Positions 54,142 to 63,475 of a stretch of DNA of 64,000 nt are shown here, piece by piece. The notes beneath the pieces are model-generated. The model was not told the DNA's origin, made no database searches, and worked only from the letters and a program-made list of their open reading frames with translations. The stretch comes from Pseudomonas moorei (GTDB taxonomy: Bacteria; Pseudomonadota; Gammaproteobacteria; Pseudomonadales; Pseudomonadaceae). Both the position numbers and the translations under genes were made by a program. The stretch is taken from assembly GCF_008801475.1 (NCBI RefSeq), contig NZ_VZPP01000002.1, positions 124,001 through 188,000 of the forward strand, read 5' to 3'. How positions within the stretch are numbered: position 1 is the first letter of the stretch; every line of letters starts with the position of its first letter.

Positions 54142-54795
54142 CAGGTCGTTGGAGCGGATGTAGAGGGTCAGGGAAATCTCCTTGGTCTCGACATTCGGGT
54201 GGAACTGGTACAGCAGGTGGCACGGCGGCAGGGCCATTTCATCGAGCTGGGCGACGTTCCAGCCGTGGAACAGGATACGGCGGCTGCCCGGGTCCTTGAT
54301 GATGGTGTCGACGCATTGGCGAACCTGGTCGATGGCCTTGTACAGCACCACGTAGGCATGACCGCCTTCTTCGCCTTCGGCGATCTGGCGGTAGCCTTGC
54401 TTCAGGGTCTGCTCGATGGCGGCCTGGTTGCTGACCGGGATCTGCTTGTACGCCGGCCACTTGCGCCATTGCACGCCGTAGATCTCGCCGAGGTCGTCTT
54501 CGCCCTGACGGAACGGGTTGGCCAGCCACTGGGCGTTTTCGTTGGCGTTCTGGTCCCAGACCTTGCAGCCCAGGGCGCGGAATTCTGCCGCGTTGTTCAC
54601 GCCACGCAGAAAGCCACACATCTCGCCGATGGCGGATTTGAAGGCCATCTTGCGCGTGGTGATCGCCGGGAAACCTTCCTTCAGGTCATAACGCAGCATC
54701 GCGCCAGGGAAGCTGATGGTGTTCACGCCCGTACGGTTGGCCTGTTTGGTGCCGTTCTTGATGACGTGGGCGACCAGTTCGAGATATTGCTTCAT
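54137..54795 (-). pseudogene. thyA: Host thyA, 5' fragment (N-terminal part)
   Basis: The first ~219 codons of the 323-residue chromosomal thymidylate synthase, including [11 protein letters not shown] and the catalytic [12 protein letters not shown], ending at NDLGL. Then the frame runs into island DNA and stops at 54091 after a 14-residue foreign tail ([14 protein letters not shown]). The host promoter and start are intact, so a truncated, inactive 234-residue product may still be made. It lies downstream of lgt in the ancestral operon. Cut 3' of the active-site Cys, so it lacks the C-terminal folate-binding part. Confidence 0.95.
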
Positions 54796-54843
54796 GAGTT
54801 ACCTGTGTCCTTGAACCCGCAGCCGTCGCTGCGGGGTTCGAAT

Positions 54844-55656
54844 TTATGCCGCTGCCGCTGGAGTCGCCGGGGCGCGGTGATACGCCAGCCAGATCAGGAA
54901 CAGCCCGCCAACGATCATCGGCACGCACAGCAACTGACCCATGGTCAGCCAGTTCCAGGCCAGATAGCCCAGTTGTGCGTCCGGCACGCGGACGAATTCG
55001 ACGATGAAACGGAAGATGCCGTAGAACAGCGCGAACATCCCGGAGACCGCCATGGTCGGCCGCGGCTTGCGCGAGAACAGCCACAGGATCAGGAACAGCG
55101 CCACGCCTTCGAGGGCGAACTGATACAGCTGCGACGGGTGACGCGGCAACTGCGCTGGATCGCTGAACGGCGGGAAGATCATTGCCCACGGCACGTCGGT
55201 CGGCTTGCCCCACAGCTCGGCATTGATGAAGTTGCCGATGCGTCCGGCGCCAAGGCCGATCGGTACCATGGGTGCGACGAAGTCCATCAGCTGGAAGAAC
55301 GACTTGTTGTTCTTTTTACCGAACCACAAGGCCGCCAGCATCACTCCGATGAAGCCGCCGTGGAATGACATGCCGCCCTTCCACACTTCGAAAATCAGCG
55401 TCGGGTTGGCCAGGTACGCACTCAGATCGTAGAACAACACGTAGCCGAGGCGGCCGCCGACGATCACCCCCATCGACATCCAGAACACCATGTCGGAGAG
55501 TTTTTCCTTGGTCCAGGTCGGGTCGAAGCGGTTCAACCGGCGCGACGCCAGCAGCCAGGCGCCGCCGATGCCGATCAGGTACATCAGACCGTACCAGTGG
55601 ATTTTCAGCGGACCGATGGCCACGGCCACCGGGTCGATCTGCGGGTAAGGCAGCAT
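54844..55656 (-). CDS. lgt: Prolipoprotein diacylglyceryl transferase
   Basis: A 270-residue polytopic inner-membrane enzyme that attaches diacylglycerol to the lipobox cysteine of prolipoproteins, the essential first lipoprotein step. Lgt marks: [16 protein letters not shown] (conserved His) and [17 protein letters not shown] (the Lgt signature with catalytic Arg). Seven membrane helices are expected. ATG at 55656. It lies 48 bp before thyA in the usual Pseudomonas lgt-thyA order, so thyA was probably read from this operon. Confidence 0.96.
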   Translation of the reverse strand: MLPYPQIDPVAVAIGPLKIHWYGLMYLIGIGGAWLLASRRLNRFDPTWTKEKLSDMVFWMSMGVIVGGRLGYVLFYDLSAYLANPTLIFEVWKGGMSFHGGFIGVMLAALWFGKKNNKSFFQLMDFVAPMVPIGLGAGRIGNFINAELWGKPTDVPWAMIFPPFSDPAQLPRHPSQLYQFALEGVALFLILWLFSRKPRPTMAVSGMFALFYGIFRFIVEFVRVPDAQLGYLAWNWLTMGQLLCVPMIVGGLFLIWLAYHRAPATPAAAA

Positions 55657-55739
55657 TGCGACTCCTCGTTAGAGTTCAAATCTCAAAAATTCCCGGGCGA
55701 CGCTGCCACCTCAGGATTAAGCCAGGATTGCGCCCTGTG

Positions 55740-56522
55740 TCAGAGCAAGAAGTTCAGGCCGACGCAGAACAGCAAAGCGGCAAACAGTCTTTTCAGCAAC
55801 TTCGGCGACAGCTTGTGGGCCAAACGTGCGCCGATGCGGGCGAAGAACATGCTGGTCAGGGCAATGCCCAGCAGCGCCGGCAAGTAAACAAAACCGAGAC
55901 TATGGGCCGGCAGCAAGGGATCGTGCCAGCCCAGAATCATGAAAAATAATGCACTGGACAACGCAATCGGCAAGCCGCAGGCCGATGACGTGGCCACTGC
56001 TTGCTGCATCGGCACACTGCGCCAGGTCAGGAACGGCACGGTCAGCGAACCGCCGCCAATCCCGAAAATCGCCGACGCCCAGCCAATGACGCTGCCGGCC
56101 ACGGTCAGACCGAATTTACCCGGCACCGTTCGACTGGCCTTGGGTTTGAGGTTCAGCGCCAATTGCGCGGCAATGACCAGGGCGAACACACCAATGATCT
56201 TTTGCAGGTTTGGCCCGGAAATCGCCTCGGCCGTCACTGCCCCGAAACCGGCGCCGATCAGAATGCCAACGGTCAGCCAGACGAAAATCGGCCAGCGCAC
56301 GGCACCGCGCCTGTGATGCTCGCGAATGGCATTGACCGAAGTAAAAATGATGGTCGCCAGGGACGTGCCGACGGCCAGGTGCGTGAGGATCGACGGATCA
56401 AACCCTTGCGCCTTGAAGCTGAACACCAGCACCGGGACGATAATGATCCCGCCGCCCACGCCAAACAGCCCGGCCAGCACGCCGGCACAGGCGCCGAGCG
56501 CCAGATAGAGCAGAAATTCCAT
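55740..56522 (-). CDS. TauE/SafE family permease
   Basis: A 260-residue membrane protein with about eight helices in two repeated halves. Each half has the family glycine motif: GVLAGLFGVGGGIIIVPVL at residue ~14 and ASAIFGIGGGSLTVP at ~155. Members move sulfite, sulfonates or other small anions. Start chosen at ATG 56522, directly at the first helix; longer upstream readings lack support. Same strand and order as lgt and thyA. Confidence 0.88.
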   Translation of the reverse strand: MEFLLYLALGACAGVLAGLFGVGGGIIIVPVLVFSFKAQGFDPSILTHLAVGTSLATIIFTSVNAIREHHRRGAVRWPIFVWLTVGILIGAGFGAVTAEAISGPNLQKIIGVFALVIAAQLALNLKPKASRTVPGKFGLTVAGSVIGWASAIFGIGGGSLTVPFLTWRSVPMQQAVATSSACGLPIALSSALFFMILGWHDPLLPAHSLGFVYLPALLGIALTSMFFARIGARLAHKLSPKLLKRLFAALLFCVGLNFLL

Positions 56523-56654
56523 GGTGCTACACCACCCAACCCCAAAACCGGAGCGGCATGGTAACGGATGCATGGCCCTCGGCTCCACTGGATGGCGATG
56601 GATACCCGCGCAATGACTGCGTAGAGTGAGCAAAAAACACACAAGGACAACCTT

Positions 56655-57401
56655 ATGTGCCTGATTGTTTTCGCCTGGCGCCCGGGTCATGCCCAGCCAT
56701 TGATCGTGGCGGCCAACCGCGACGAGTTCTACGCCCGCCCCAGCCTGCCGCTGGCGCAATGGCCTGAAGCACCGCAGGTTCATGCCGGCCGCGACCTGGA
56801 GGCGGGTGGAACCTGGCTCGGCATTGGCGCCAATGGTCGCTTTGCCGCGCTGACCAATATCCGCGATCCGCATCGACCGCCCGGCCGCCGATCCCGCGGT
56901 GAACTGGTGGCGCGCTTTCTCACCGGCGAACTGCCGATTGACGACTATTTAGGCGACGTTGTCGCACGTTCGCCGGAATACGGCGGCTTTAACCTGCTGG
57001 TGGGCAACCTGCATGAGCTGTGGCACTTCAATGCCCGGGAATCGGAAGCCGTCATGCTGCAACCGGGCGTCTACGGGGTGTCGAATGCCGGGCTGGATAC
57101 GCCGTGGCCGAAGCTGCTCAAGGCCAAGGCTGCATTGAGCGCGGCAATGGATGATCCACGACCTGAGACGCTACTGACCTTGCTGAGCGATCCGCAGACC
57201 GCGCCATTCGCCGAGCTGCCGGATACCGGCGTGGGACTGGCCACCGAAACATTGCTGTCGAGCGTGTTCATTGCCAGCCAGAGTTACGGCACCCGGGCGA
57301 GTACGGCGTTGGTTGTGCACGCGGACGGCTCGCGGCATTTGGTCGAAAGGAGTTTCGGGCCCTATGGCGGGCATTTGGGGGAAATAGAGATCAGGGTTTA
57401 G
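56655..57401 (+). CDS. NRDE/TANGO2 family protein
   Basis: A 248-residue NRDE protein. The N-terminal cysteine and the defining Asn-Arg-Asp-Glu are seen in MCLIVFAWRPG and VAANRDEFYARP; a further conserved GGTWLGIG and RGELV follow. These proteins resemble Ntn-hydrolases with Cys2 as a likely nucleophile. Animal TANGO2 relatives are linked to haem or lipid handling; the bacterial role is unsettled. ATG at 56655 after ACAAGGACAACC. Divergent from the TauE/SafE gene. Confidence 0.88.
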   Translation: MCLIVFAWRPGHAQPLIVAANRDEFYARPSLPLAQWPEAPQVHAGRDLEAGGTWLGIGANGRFAALTNIRDPHRPPGRRSRGELVARFLTGELPIDDYLGDVVARSPEYGGFNLLVGNLHELWHFNARESEAVMLQPGVYGVSNAGLDTPWPKLLKAKAALSAAMDDPRPETLLTLLSDPQTAPFAELPDTGVGLATETLLSSVFIASQSYGTRASTALVVHADGSRHLVERSFGPYGGHLGEIEIRV

Positions 57402-57421
57402 TTTTGTATTGCATGGACAGA

Positions 57422-57504
57422 CCCCATCGTGAGCAGGCTCGCTCCCACAAGGAATTTGCGTCGTTCGCAGATCCAGTGTGGGAGCGAGCCTGCTCGCGAT
57501 GGGG
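57422..57504. repeat. REP pair between NRDE and ptsP genes
   Basis: Inverted pair with arms CCCCATCGTGAGCAGGCTCG and GCGAGCCTGCTCGCGATGGGG and the CCCACA core; first REP to the right of the island. Confidence 0.9.
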
Positions 57505-57515
57505 CCGTCAGCTTT

Positions 57516-59795
57516 TTAGAGGGTTTTGACCGAAGCCGGATTGATCATCCGCGCCAACCCGAGGTTTTTCAGCGCCAGTTGCAGCGAGCTGTGGATCACT
57601 TGCGGGTTGTCGATGGTCATCAGCTCCGCCAACAACTCCTTGGCCTTGCTCAGGTTGATCTGGCGCAGCATCCACTTCACTTTCGGCAAGTTGGTGGCGT
57701 TCATCGACAGGCTGTCGAAACCCATGGCCATCAACAGAACCGCCGCCGCCGGGTCGCCAGCCATCTCACCGCAGATGCTCACCGGCTTGCCTTCGGCATG
57801 GGCATCGCGCACCACGTTTTGCAGCGCTTGCAGCACGGCCGGATGCAGGTAATCGTAGAGATCGGCCACCCGTGGGTTGTTACGGTCCACGGCCAGCAGG
57901 TACTGGGTCAGGTCGTTGGAACCGACTGACAGGAAGTCCACCTGCCGCGCCAGTTCCTTGGTCTGGTACACCGCCGCCGGAATCTCGATCATCACGCCAA
58001 TGGGCGGCATCGGCACGTCGGTGCCTTCGTCGCGCACTTCGCCCCAGGCCCGATGAATCAGGTGCAGGGCTTCTTCGAGCTCATGGGTGCCGGAGATCAT
58101 CGGCAGCAGGATTCGCAGATTGTTCAGGCCTTCGCTGGCCTTGAGCATGGCGCGGGTCTGCACCAGGAAGATTTCCGGGTGGTCGAGGGTCACGCGAATG
58201 CCGCGCCAGCCGAGGAACGGGTTGTCTTCCTTGATCGGGAAGTACGACAGCGCCTTGTCGCCGCCGATATCCAGGCTGCGCATGGTCACAGGTTGCGGAT
58301 GGAATGCAGCGAGTTGCTCGCGATAGATCGCCAGTTGTTCCTTTTCGCTGGGGAAGCGCTGGTTGATCATGAACGGCACTTCGGTGCGGTACAGGCCAAC
58401 GCCTTCGGCACCGCGCTTCTGCGCTCGCGCCACATCGGCCAGCAGGCCGGTGTTGACCCACAGCGGCATGCGGTGGCCATCGACGGTCACGCACGGCAAA
58501 TCGCGCAGGGCATCGAGGCCCAGCGCCAGTTGTTTCTCTTCCTCGACCACGTCGGCGAACTGCTTGCGCAATACGTCGCTCGGGTTGGTGTAGACCTCGC
58601 CGTGGTAGCCGTCGACGATCATCTGGATGCCGTCGACCTTGGAATACGGCAGGTCGACCAGGCCCATCACCGTCGGGATACCCATGGCGCGCGCCAGGAT
58701 CGCCACGTGGGAGTTACCCGAACCGAGTACCGAGACCAGACCCGCCAGCTTGCCTTCCGGCACCTCGCCGAGCATGGCCGGCGTCAGCTCTTCGCTGACC
58801 AGAATGGTGTTGTCGGGGTAGACCAGGGTTTGCTGACGCTCTTCCTGCAGGTAGGCGAGCAAGCGCCGGCCCAGGTCCTTGACGTCCGAAGCGCGCTCAC
58901 GCAGGTAGGCGTCGTCCATCAATTCGAAACGGTTGACGTGATCGGTCACCACCTGACGCAACGCGCCCTGGGCCCACTGACCGGTCTTGATCACGGTGGT
59001 CACTTCACTGCCGAGCGCCGCGTCGTCGAGCATCATCAGGTAGACGTCGAACAGGGCGCGCTCTTCGGGACGCAGCTGCGTGGCGAGCTTGGCGGACAAT
59101 GCGCGCATATCGGCGCGCACACCCTCAATGGCGGTCTTGAACAGCCCCAGCTCGGCGTCGATGTCGATGATGGTCTTGTCGGGCACCACATCCAGATCGG
59201 CCGGGGGCAGCATGACCACCGCCGTACCGACCGCCGCGCCCGGTGAACCCGGTACGCCGACGAACTTGGCTTCCTGGATGCCCTTGCCCTGACGGCCCAG
59301 GCCACGGATCGAACCGGTGGCCTCGGCGTGGGCGATAACGCCGGCGAGCTGCGCGCTCATGGTCACGAGGAAGGCTTCTTCACCTTCATCGAACTGGCGA
59401 CGTTCTTTTTGCTGAATGACCAACACGCCGACAACGCGACGGTGGTGGATGATCGGCGCCCCGAGGAACGAGGCGTAGCGTTCTTCGCCGGTTTCGGCGA
59501 AGTAGCGGTAGCGCGGGTGATCCGCGGCATTTTCGAGGTTCAGGGGTTCTTCACGCGTGCCGACCAGACCGACCAGACCTTCATTGGGCGCCATGCTGAC
59601 CTTGCCGATCGAGCGCTTGTTCAAGCCCTCGGTGGCCATCAGCACGAAACGGTTGGTCTCGGGGTCAAGCAGGTAGACCGAGCAGACCTGGCTGCCCATG
59701 GCCTCTTTGACGCGCAACACAATAATCCCCAACGCCGCCTTGAGATCCTTGGCGGAGTTAACTTCCTGGACGATCTTGCGCAGCGTATTGAGCAT
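57516..59795 (-). CDS. ptsP: PEP-protein phosphotransferase of the nitrogen PTS (EI-Ntr)
   Basis: A 759-residue PtsP: an N-terminal GAF domain (residues ~1-160, e.g. LDPETNRFVLMATEGL), then the EI phospho-His domain with GSGNSHVAILARAMGIP (active-site His) and the C-terminal PEP-utilising barrel (LDIGGDKAL, GMMIEIPAA-like region, DFLSVGSNDLTQYLLAVDR). It phosphorylates NPr/EIIA-Ntr and links nitrogen state to regulation. The rppH-ptsP pair is coupled (22-bp gap) as in other Pseudomonas genomes. Full length. Confidence 0.95.
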   Translation of the reverse strand: MLNTLRKIVQEVNSAKDLKAALGIIVLRVKEAMGSQVCSVYLLDPETNRFVLMATEGLNKRSIGKVSMAPNEGLVGLVGTREEPLNLENAADHPRYRYFAETGEERYASFLGAPIIHHRRVVGVLVIQQKERRQFDEGEEAFLVTMSAQLAGVIAHAEATGSIRGLGRQGKGIQEAKFVGVPGSPGAAVGTAVVMLPPADLDVVPDKTIIDIDAELGLFKTAIEGVRADMRALSAKLATQLRPEERALFDVYLMMLDDAALGSEVTTVIKTGQWAQGALRQVVTDHVNRFELMDDAYLRERASDVKDLGRRLLAYLQEERQQTLVYPDNTILVSEELTPAMLGEVPEGKLAGLVSVLGSGNSHVAILARAMGIPTVMGLVDLPYSKVDGIQMIVDGYHGEVYTNPSDVLRKQFADVVEEEKQLALGLDALRDLPCVTVDGHRMPLWVNTGLLADVARAQKRGAEGVGLYRTEVPFMINQRFPSEKEQLAIYREQLAAFHPQPVTMRSLDIGGDKALSYFPIKEDNPFLGWRGIRVTLDHPEIFLVQTRAMLKASEGLNNLRILLPMISGTHELEEALHLIHRAWGEVRDEGTDVPMPPIGVMIEIPAAVYQTKELARQVDFLSVGSNDLTQYLLAVDRNNPRVADLYDYLHPAVLQALQNVVRDAHAEGKPVSICGEMAGDPAAAVLLMAMGFDSLSMNATNLPKVKWMLRQINLSKAKELLAELMTIDNPQVIHSSLQLALKNLGLARMINPASVKTL

Positions 59796-59817
59796 GGCTC
59801 GGGGTCGAACTCCGTCG

Positions 59818-60297
59818 TCAGTCGCGCGCTAAAAGGCGCGGGGCAAGCTCTTTGAGAGCGCGTCGATACACCTCGCGCTTGAATGTCACCACCTGGCCCA
59901 ACGGATACCAATAGCTGACCCAGCGCCAGCCATCGAACTCCGGTTTACCGGTCAAATCCATCCGCACCCGCTGCTCGTTGGAGATCAGGCGCAGGAGAAA
60001 CCATTTCTGCTTCTGGCCGATGCACAGCGGTTGGCTGTGAGTCCTGACCAGACGTTGCGGCAAACGATAGCGCAACCAGCCCCGGGTGCAGGCGAGAATT
60101 TCAACATCTTCGCGCTCCAGGCCCACTTCTTCGTTCAACTCGCGGTACAAGGCGTCTTCCGGCGTCTCCTGGGGGTTGATTCCACCTTGGGGAAACTGCC
60201 AGGCATCTTGATTGATACGGCGAGCCCATAGCACCTGTCCGGCATCATTCGTGAGAATGATCCCGACATTAGGACGGAAACCATCGGGGTCGATCAC
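59818..60297 (-). CDS. rppH: RNA pyrophosphohydrolase
   Basis: A 159-residue Nudix hydrolase that removes pyrophosphate from 5'-triphosphate RNA to start mRNA decay. The Nudix box is [20 protein letters not shown] followed by VGLE; the start [15 protein letters not shown] is the RppH signature. The start codon is GTG at 60297, not the further upstream ATG, because only this gives the family N-terminus and length. Upstream of ptsP in one operon. Confidence 0.95.
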   Translation of the reverse strand: MIDPDGFRPNVGIILTNDAGQVLWARRINQDAWQFPQGGINPQETPEDALYRELNEEVGLEREDVEILACTRGWLRYRLPQRLVRTHSQPLCIGQKQKWFLLRLISNEQRVRMDLTGKPEFDGWRWVSYWYPLGQVVTFKREVYRRALKELAPRLLARD

Positions 60298-60440
60298 GGC
60301 AACAACCTCGCAAACGCATGTCGCCGCATTGTTCCACAAAGGTTGTGAAGGCAGCAACGCGCGGGCCTACCTTATGTGCACTCTTGTGAAAAGTCCGTAT
60401 TCTGGACACCTTTCTACAGACTTTTCAGCGAGTAACTGCA

Positions 60441-61097
60441 ATGCGGCTGGCTTTATTCGACTTGGACAACACCCTTCTGGGCGGCGACAGCGACCACGCC
60501 TGGGGCGATTACCTTTGTGAACGCGGCTTCCTCGACGCCGTGGCCTACAAGGCACGCAACGATGAGTTCTATCAGGACTACCTGGCCGGCAAGCTGGATA
60601 ACGCCGCCTACCTGAATTTCTGCCTCGAGGTCCTCGGCCGCACCGAAATGGCCACCCTGGATCAATGGCACAGCGACTACATGCGCGATTGCATCGAGCC
60701 GATCGTACTGCCCAAGGCGATTGATCTGCTGGCCAAACACCGGGAAGCCGGCGACAAGCTGGTGATCATCACCGCCACCAATCGCTTCGTCACCGGACCG
60801 ATTGCCGTGCGCCTGGGTGTCGAACACCTGATTGCTACCGAATGCGAGATGGTCGACGGCCGCTACACCGGGCGCAGCACCGACGTGCCGTGCTTCCGTG
60901 AAGGCAAGGTGACACGGTTGAATCGTTGGCTGGAGGAGACCGGGCATTCGCTGGAAGACAGCTACTTCTATAGCGACTCGATGAATGACCTGGCGTTGCT
61001 GGAGCAGGTGGCGAACCCGGTGGCCGTCGACCCGGACCCCAACCTTCATGCTGAAGCCAAAAAGCGTGGCTGGCCGGTCATCAGTCTGCGCGGCTGA
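60441..61097 (+). CDS. HAD-IB phosphatase, PA0335-like (probable histidinol-phosphatase)
   Basis: A 218-residue HAD-IB hydrolase. Motif I is [11 protein letters not shown] at the N-terminus, motif II ITATN near residue 111, and motif III in [15 protein letters not shown]. The same position in P. aeruginosa holds PA0335, which I recall as the histidinol-phosphatase of histidine synthesis; orthology is likely by synteny, activity inferred. ATG at 60441 after GAGTAACTGCA. Divergent from rppH. Confidence 0.82.
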   Translation: MRLALFDLDNTLLGGDSDHAWGDYLCERGFLDAVAYKARNDEFYQDYLAGKLDNAAYLNFCLEVLGRTEMATLDQWHSDYMRDCIEPIVLPKAIDLLAKHREAGDKLVIITATNRFVTGPIAVRLGVEHLIATECEMVDGRYTGRSTDVPCFREGKVTRLNRWLEETGHSLEDSYFYSDSMNDLALLEQVANPVAVDPDPNLHAEAKKRGWPVISLRG

Positions 61098-61109
61098 CTG
61101 ATGACCCTA

Positions 61110-61210
61110 CTGTAGGAGCGAGCCTGCTCGCGAAAAACTCAAGGTCGCCGCGGAGAGTCAGGTACCCCGCGTTTTCGTTAGCGACCATCGCGAGCAGGCT
61201 CGCTCCTACA
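61110..61210. repeat. REPIN after the HAD phosphatase gene
   Basis: Inverted REP pair (CTGTAGGAGCGAGCCTGCTC … GCTCGCTCCTACA). Its right arm covers the stop codon of the DUF2269 gene. Confidence 0.92.
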
Positions 61211-61631
61211 CTGGTTTGGCGCCCATCAAACCGGCAATCGCGATAAAACACACAAAACTGAACAGCGCCAAGGCAACGCTGAACTTGCCGACACCACCCG
61301 GTGCCTTGCGCAATCGATTCAAGCGCACCAGCAACCAGAACCAAGCCAGCGCCGCCACGGTGTACAACACGCTCGACGCCAGCAGCCAGGTCTGACCCAA
61401 TGGCCAGCCCACCAAGTGGACCATCCCCCAGCCGGTAAACGGCATGCTCAGCAGCGCCAGCCCCATCAACAGCCAGACAAACACCCGCGGCTTCTGCAAG
61501 GTGCGACTTCCCGCCGTGGCATCACCGTTTCGCCGGGTCCGCCAGACCCAGATCCCCAGACCCAATGCACACAGCAGCAGCACGACCGTTGCCACCATGT
61601 GCGCCGCTTTCAGGGCAGTTAACGTTTCCAT
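61206..61631 (-). CDS. DUF2269-like membrane protein
   Basis: A 141-residue protein with four hydrophobic helices (about residues 8-28, 50-68, 80-100, 115-135), beginning METLTALKAAHMVATVVLLL. The early Lys-x-x-His in helix 1 (LKAAHM) fits the DUF2269/CopD-like membrane family. Function unknown. ATG at 61631; 39 bp separate it from the end of ilvA, same strand. Its stop codon lies inside a REP arm. Confidence 0.78.
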   Translation of the reverse strand: METLTALKAAHMVATVVLLLCALGLGIWVWRTRRNGDATAGSRTLQKPRVFVWLLMGLALLSMPFTGWGMVHLVGWPLGQTWLLASSVLYTVAALAWFWLLVRLNRLRKAPGGVGKFSVALALFSFVCFIAIAGLMGAKPV

Positions 61632-61670
61632 GGCTCGAGTTCCTTATGGCTTGCCCATCAGCGTAGCCGT

Positions 61671-63185
61671 TCAGCCGAGAAACAGCTGATAGGCCGGGTT
61701 GTCGCTTTCGTCCCAGTACGGGTAGCCGATTTCCTCAAGCGCTGCGGGCACCAGGTGACGCTCATCGTGAGGCACCTGCAGGCCGGCAACCACACGGCCA
61801 TCCGCCGCACCATGGTTGCGGTAGTGGAACATCGATATGTTCCAGCGCCCGCCGAGCTTGTTAAGGAAGTTAAACAACGCACCCGGACGCTCCGGGAACT
61901 CGAAGCGCAGGATCACTTCATCGACCACATGGGCCGCGCGGCCGCCTACCATGTGACGGATGTGCAACTTGGCCAGTTCGTTGTCCGTCAGGTCGATCAC
62001 CGGGAAGCCCTGCTCGCTGAGGCTGGCGATCAGCGCACTGCGCGGGTCGGTTTCCGGGTGTGTCTGCACGCCAACGAAGATGTGCGCCTCGCTGCCGGTG
62101 TTGTAGCGGTAGTTGAATTCGGTGATCTGGCGCTTGCCGATGGCTTCGCAGAACGCCTTGAAGCTGCCCGGTTTCTCGGGAATGGTCACGGCGATGATGG
62201 CTTCGCGACCCTCACCCAGTTCGGCGCGCTCGGCCACGTGGCGCAATCGGTCGAAGTTGACGTTGGCCCCGGAATCGATGGCCACGAAGGTGTGCCCGGT
62301 GACGCCGCGCTGCTCGACGTACTTCTTGATCCCCGCCACGCCCAAGGCCCCGGCAGGTTCGGTGATCGAGCGGGTATCGTCGTAGATATCCTTGATCGCG
62401 GCGCAGATTTCGTCGGTGCTGACGGTGATCACTTCATCGACATGATCTTTGCAGATATCAAAGGTGTGCTGGCCGATCTGGGCCACCGCGACACCGTCGG
62501 CAAAGATGCCCACGGTCGGCAGCACAACCCGTTCACCCGCCGCGATGGCGACTTGCAGGCAGTTGGAGTCGTCCGGTTCGACGCCGATGATCTTGATTTC
62601 AGGGCGCAGGTATTTGACGTACGCCGCGATACCGGCGATCAGCCCGCCGCCGCCCACCGGGACGAAAATCGCGTCCAGGCGCCCGGGATGCTGGCGCAGG
62701 ATCTCCATGGCCACCGTGCCCTGCCCGGCAATGGTGTGCGGATCGTCATAAGGGTGGATGTAGACGTAGCCTTTTTCGTCGACCAGTTTCAGCGAGTAGG
62801 CCAGGGCTTCCGGGAACGAATCGCCGTGCAGCACCACTTTGCCGCCACGGGAGCGCACGCCTTCGACCTTGATCTCGGGAGTGGTCTTGGGCATCACGAT
62901 GGTCGCCTTCACGCCCAACACCTTGGCCGCCAGGGCCAGGCCTTGCGCATGGTTGCCCGCCGAGGCGGTGACCACGCCACGCGCGCGCTCTTCGTCGCTC
63001 AATTGGGTCAGCTTGTTGTAAGCGCCGCGAATCTTGAACGAGAACACCGGCTGCAAGTCTTCGCGCTTGAGCAAAATACTGTTGCCCAGCCGCTCGGAGA
63101 GCTGACGGGCAGTCTGCAATGGGGTTTCTACGGCAACGTCATAAACGCGCGAGGTGAGGATCTTTTTGACGTACTGTTCAAGCAT
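61671..63185 (-). CDS. ilvA: Threonine ammonia-lyase, biosynthetic
   Basis: A 504-residue PLP enzyme that deaminates threonine to 2-oxobutanoate, first step to isoleucine. The PLP lysine is in VFSFKIRGAYNKL (residue ~51), the phosphate loop is VGGGGLIAG, and two ACT-like regulatory repeats occupy residues ~325-504 (AIIAVTIPEKPGSF and VILRFEFPERPGAL). The two ACT domains mark the feedback-inhibited biosynthetic form. ATG at 63185; divergent from rpiA across a REPIN. Confidence 0.96.
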   Translation of the reverse strand: MLEQYVKKILTSRVYDVAVETPLQTARQLSERLGNSILLKREDLQPVFSFKIRGAYNKLTQLSDEERARGVVTASAGNHAQGLALAAKVLGVKATIVMPKTTPEIKVEGVRSRGGKVVLHGDSFPEALAYSLKLVDEKGYVYIHPYDDPHTIAGQGTVAMEILRQHPGRLDAIFVPVGGGGLIAGIAAYVKYLRPEIKIIGVEPDDSNCLQVAIAAGERVVLPTVGIFADGVAVAQIGQHTFDICKDHVDEVITVSTDEICAAIKDIYDDTRSITEPAGALGVAGIKKYVEQRGVTGHTFVAIDSGANVNFDRLRHVAERAELGEGREAIIAVTIPEKPGSFKAFCEAIGKRQITEFNYRYNTGSEAHIFVGVQTHPETDPRSALIASLSEQGFPVIDLTDNELAKLHIRHMVGGRAAHVVDEVILRFEFPERPGALFNFLNKLGGRWNISMFHYRNHGAADGRVVAGLQVPHDERHLVPAALEEIGYPYWDESDNPAYQLFLG

Positions 63186-63294
63186 CGGAAAGCATCACTG
63201 AGCGGGTTGGGCAGGACCAAGGAGTCTAACCCGGCTTTTGGGCAGGCGACCACACTAAACCGGTGGTTTTAAGTCACCCGAAAGAGATCATTAC

Positions 63295-63395
63295 CTGCAG
63301 GAGCGAGCTTGCTCGCGAAAAAACCAAAGGCACTGCGGGGTATCTGGTTTTACGCATTATCGTTCGCGACCATCGCGAGCAAGCTCGCTCCTGCA
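63295..63395. repeat. REPIN between ilvA and rpiA
   Basis: Inverted REP pair with variant outer bases (CTGCAGGAGCGAGCTTGCTC … GAGCAAGCTCGCTCCTGCA) lying between divergent genes, an unusual place because REPs prefer 3' ends. Confidence 0.9.
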
Positions 63396-63475
63396 CTAAT
63401 CGGGCAATGACCTTCCCCGCCCCGACGCCTATAATGCAGGCCTTTCGTTCCCCTCTTCGGCACCTCGGAGCCCGC

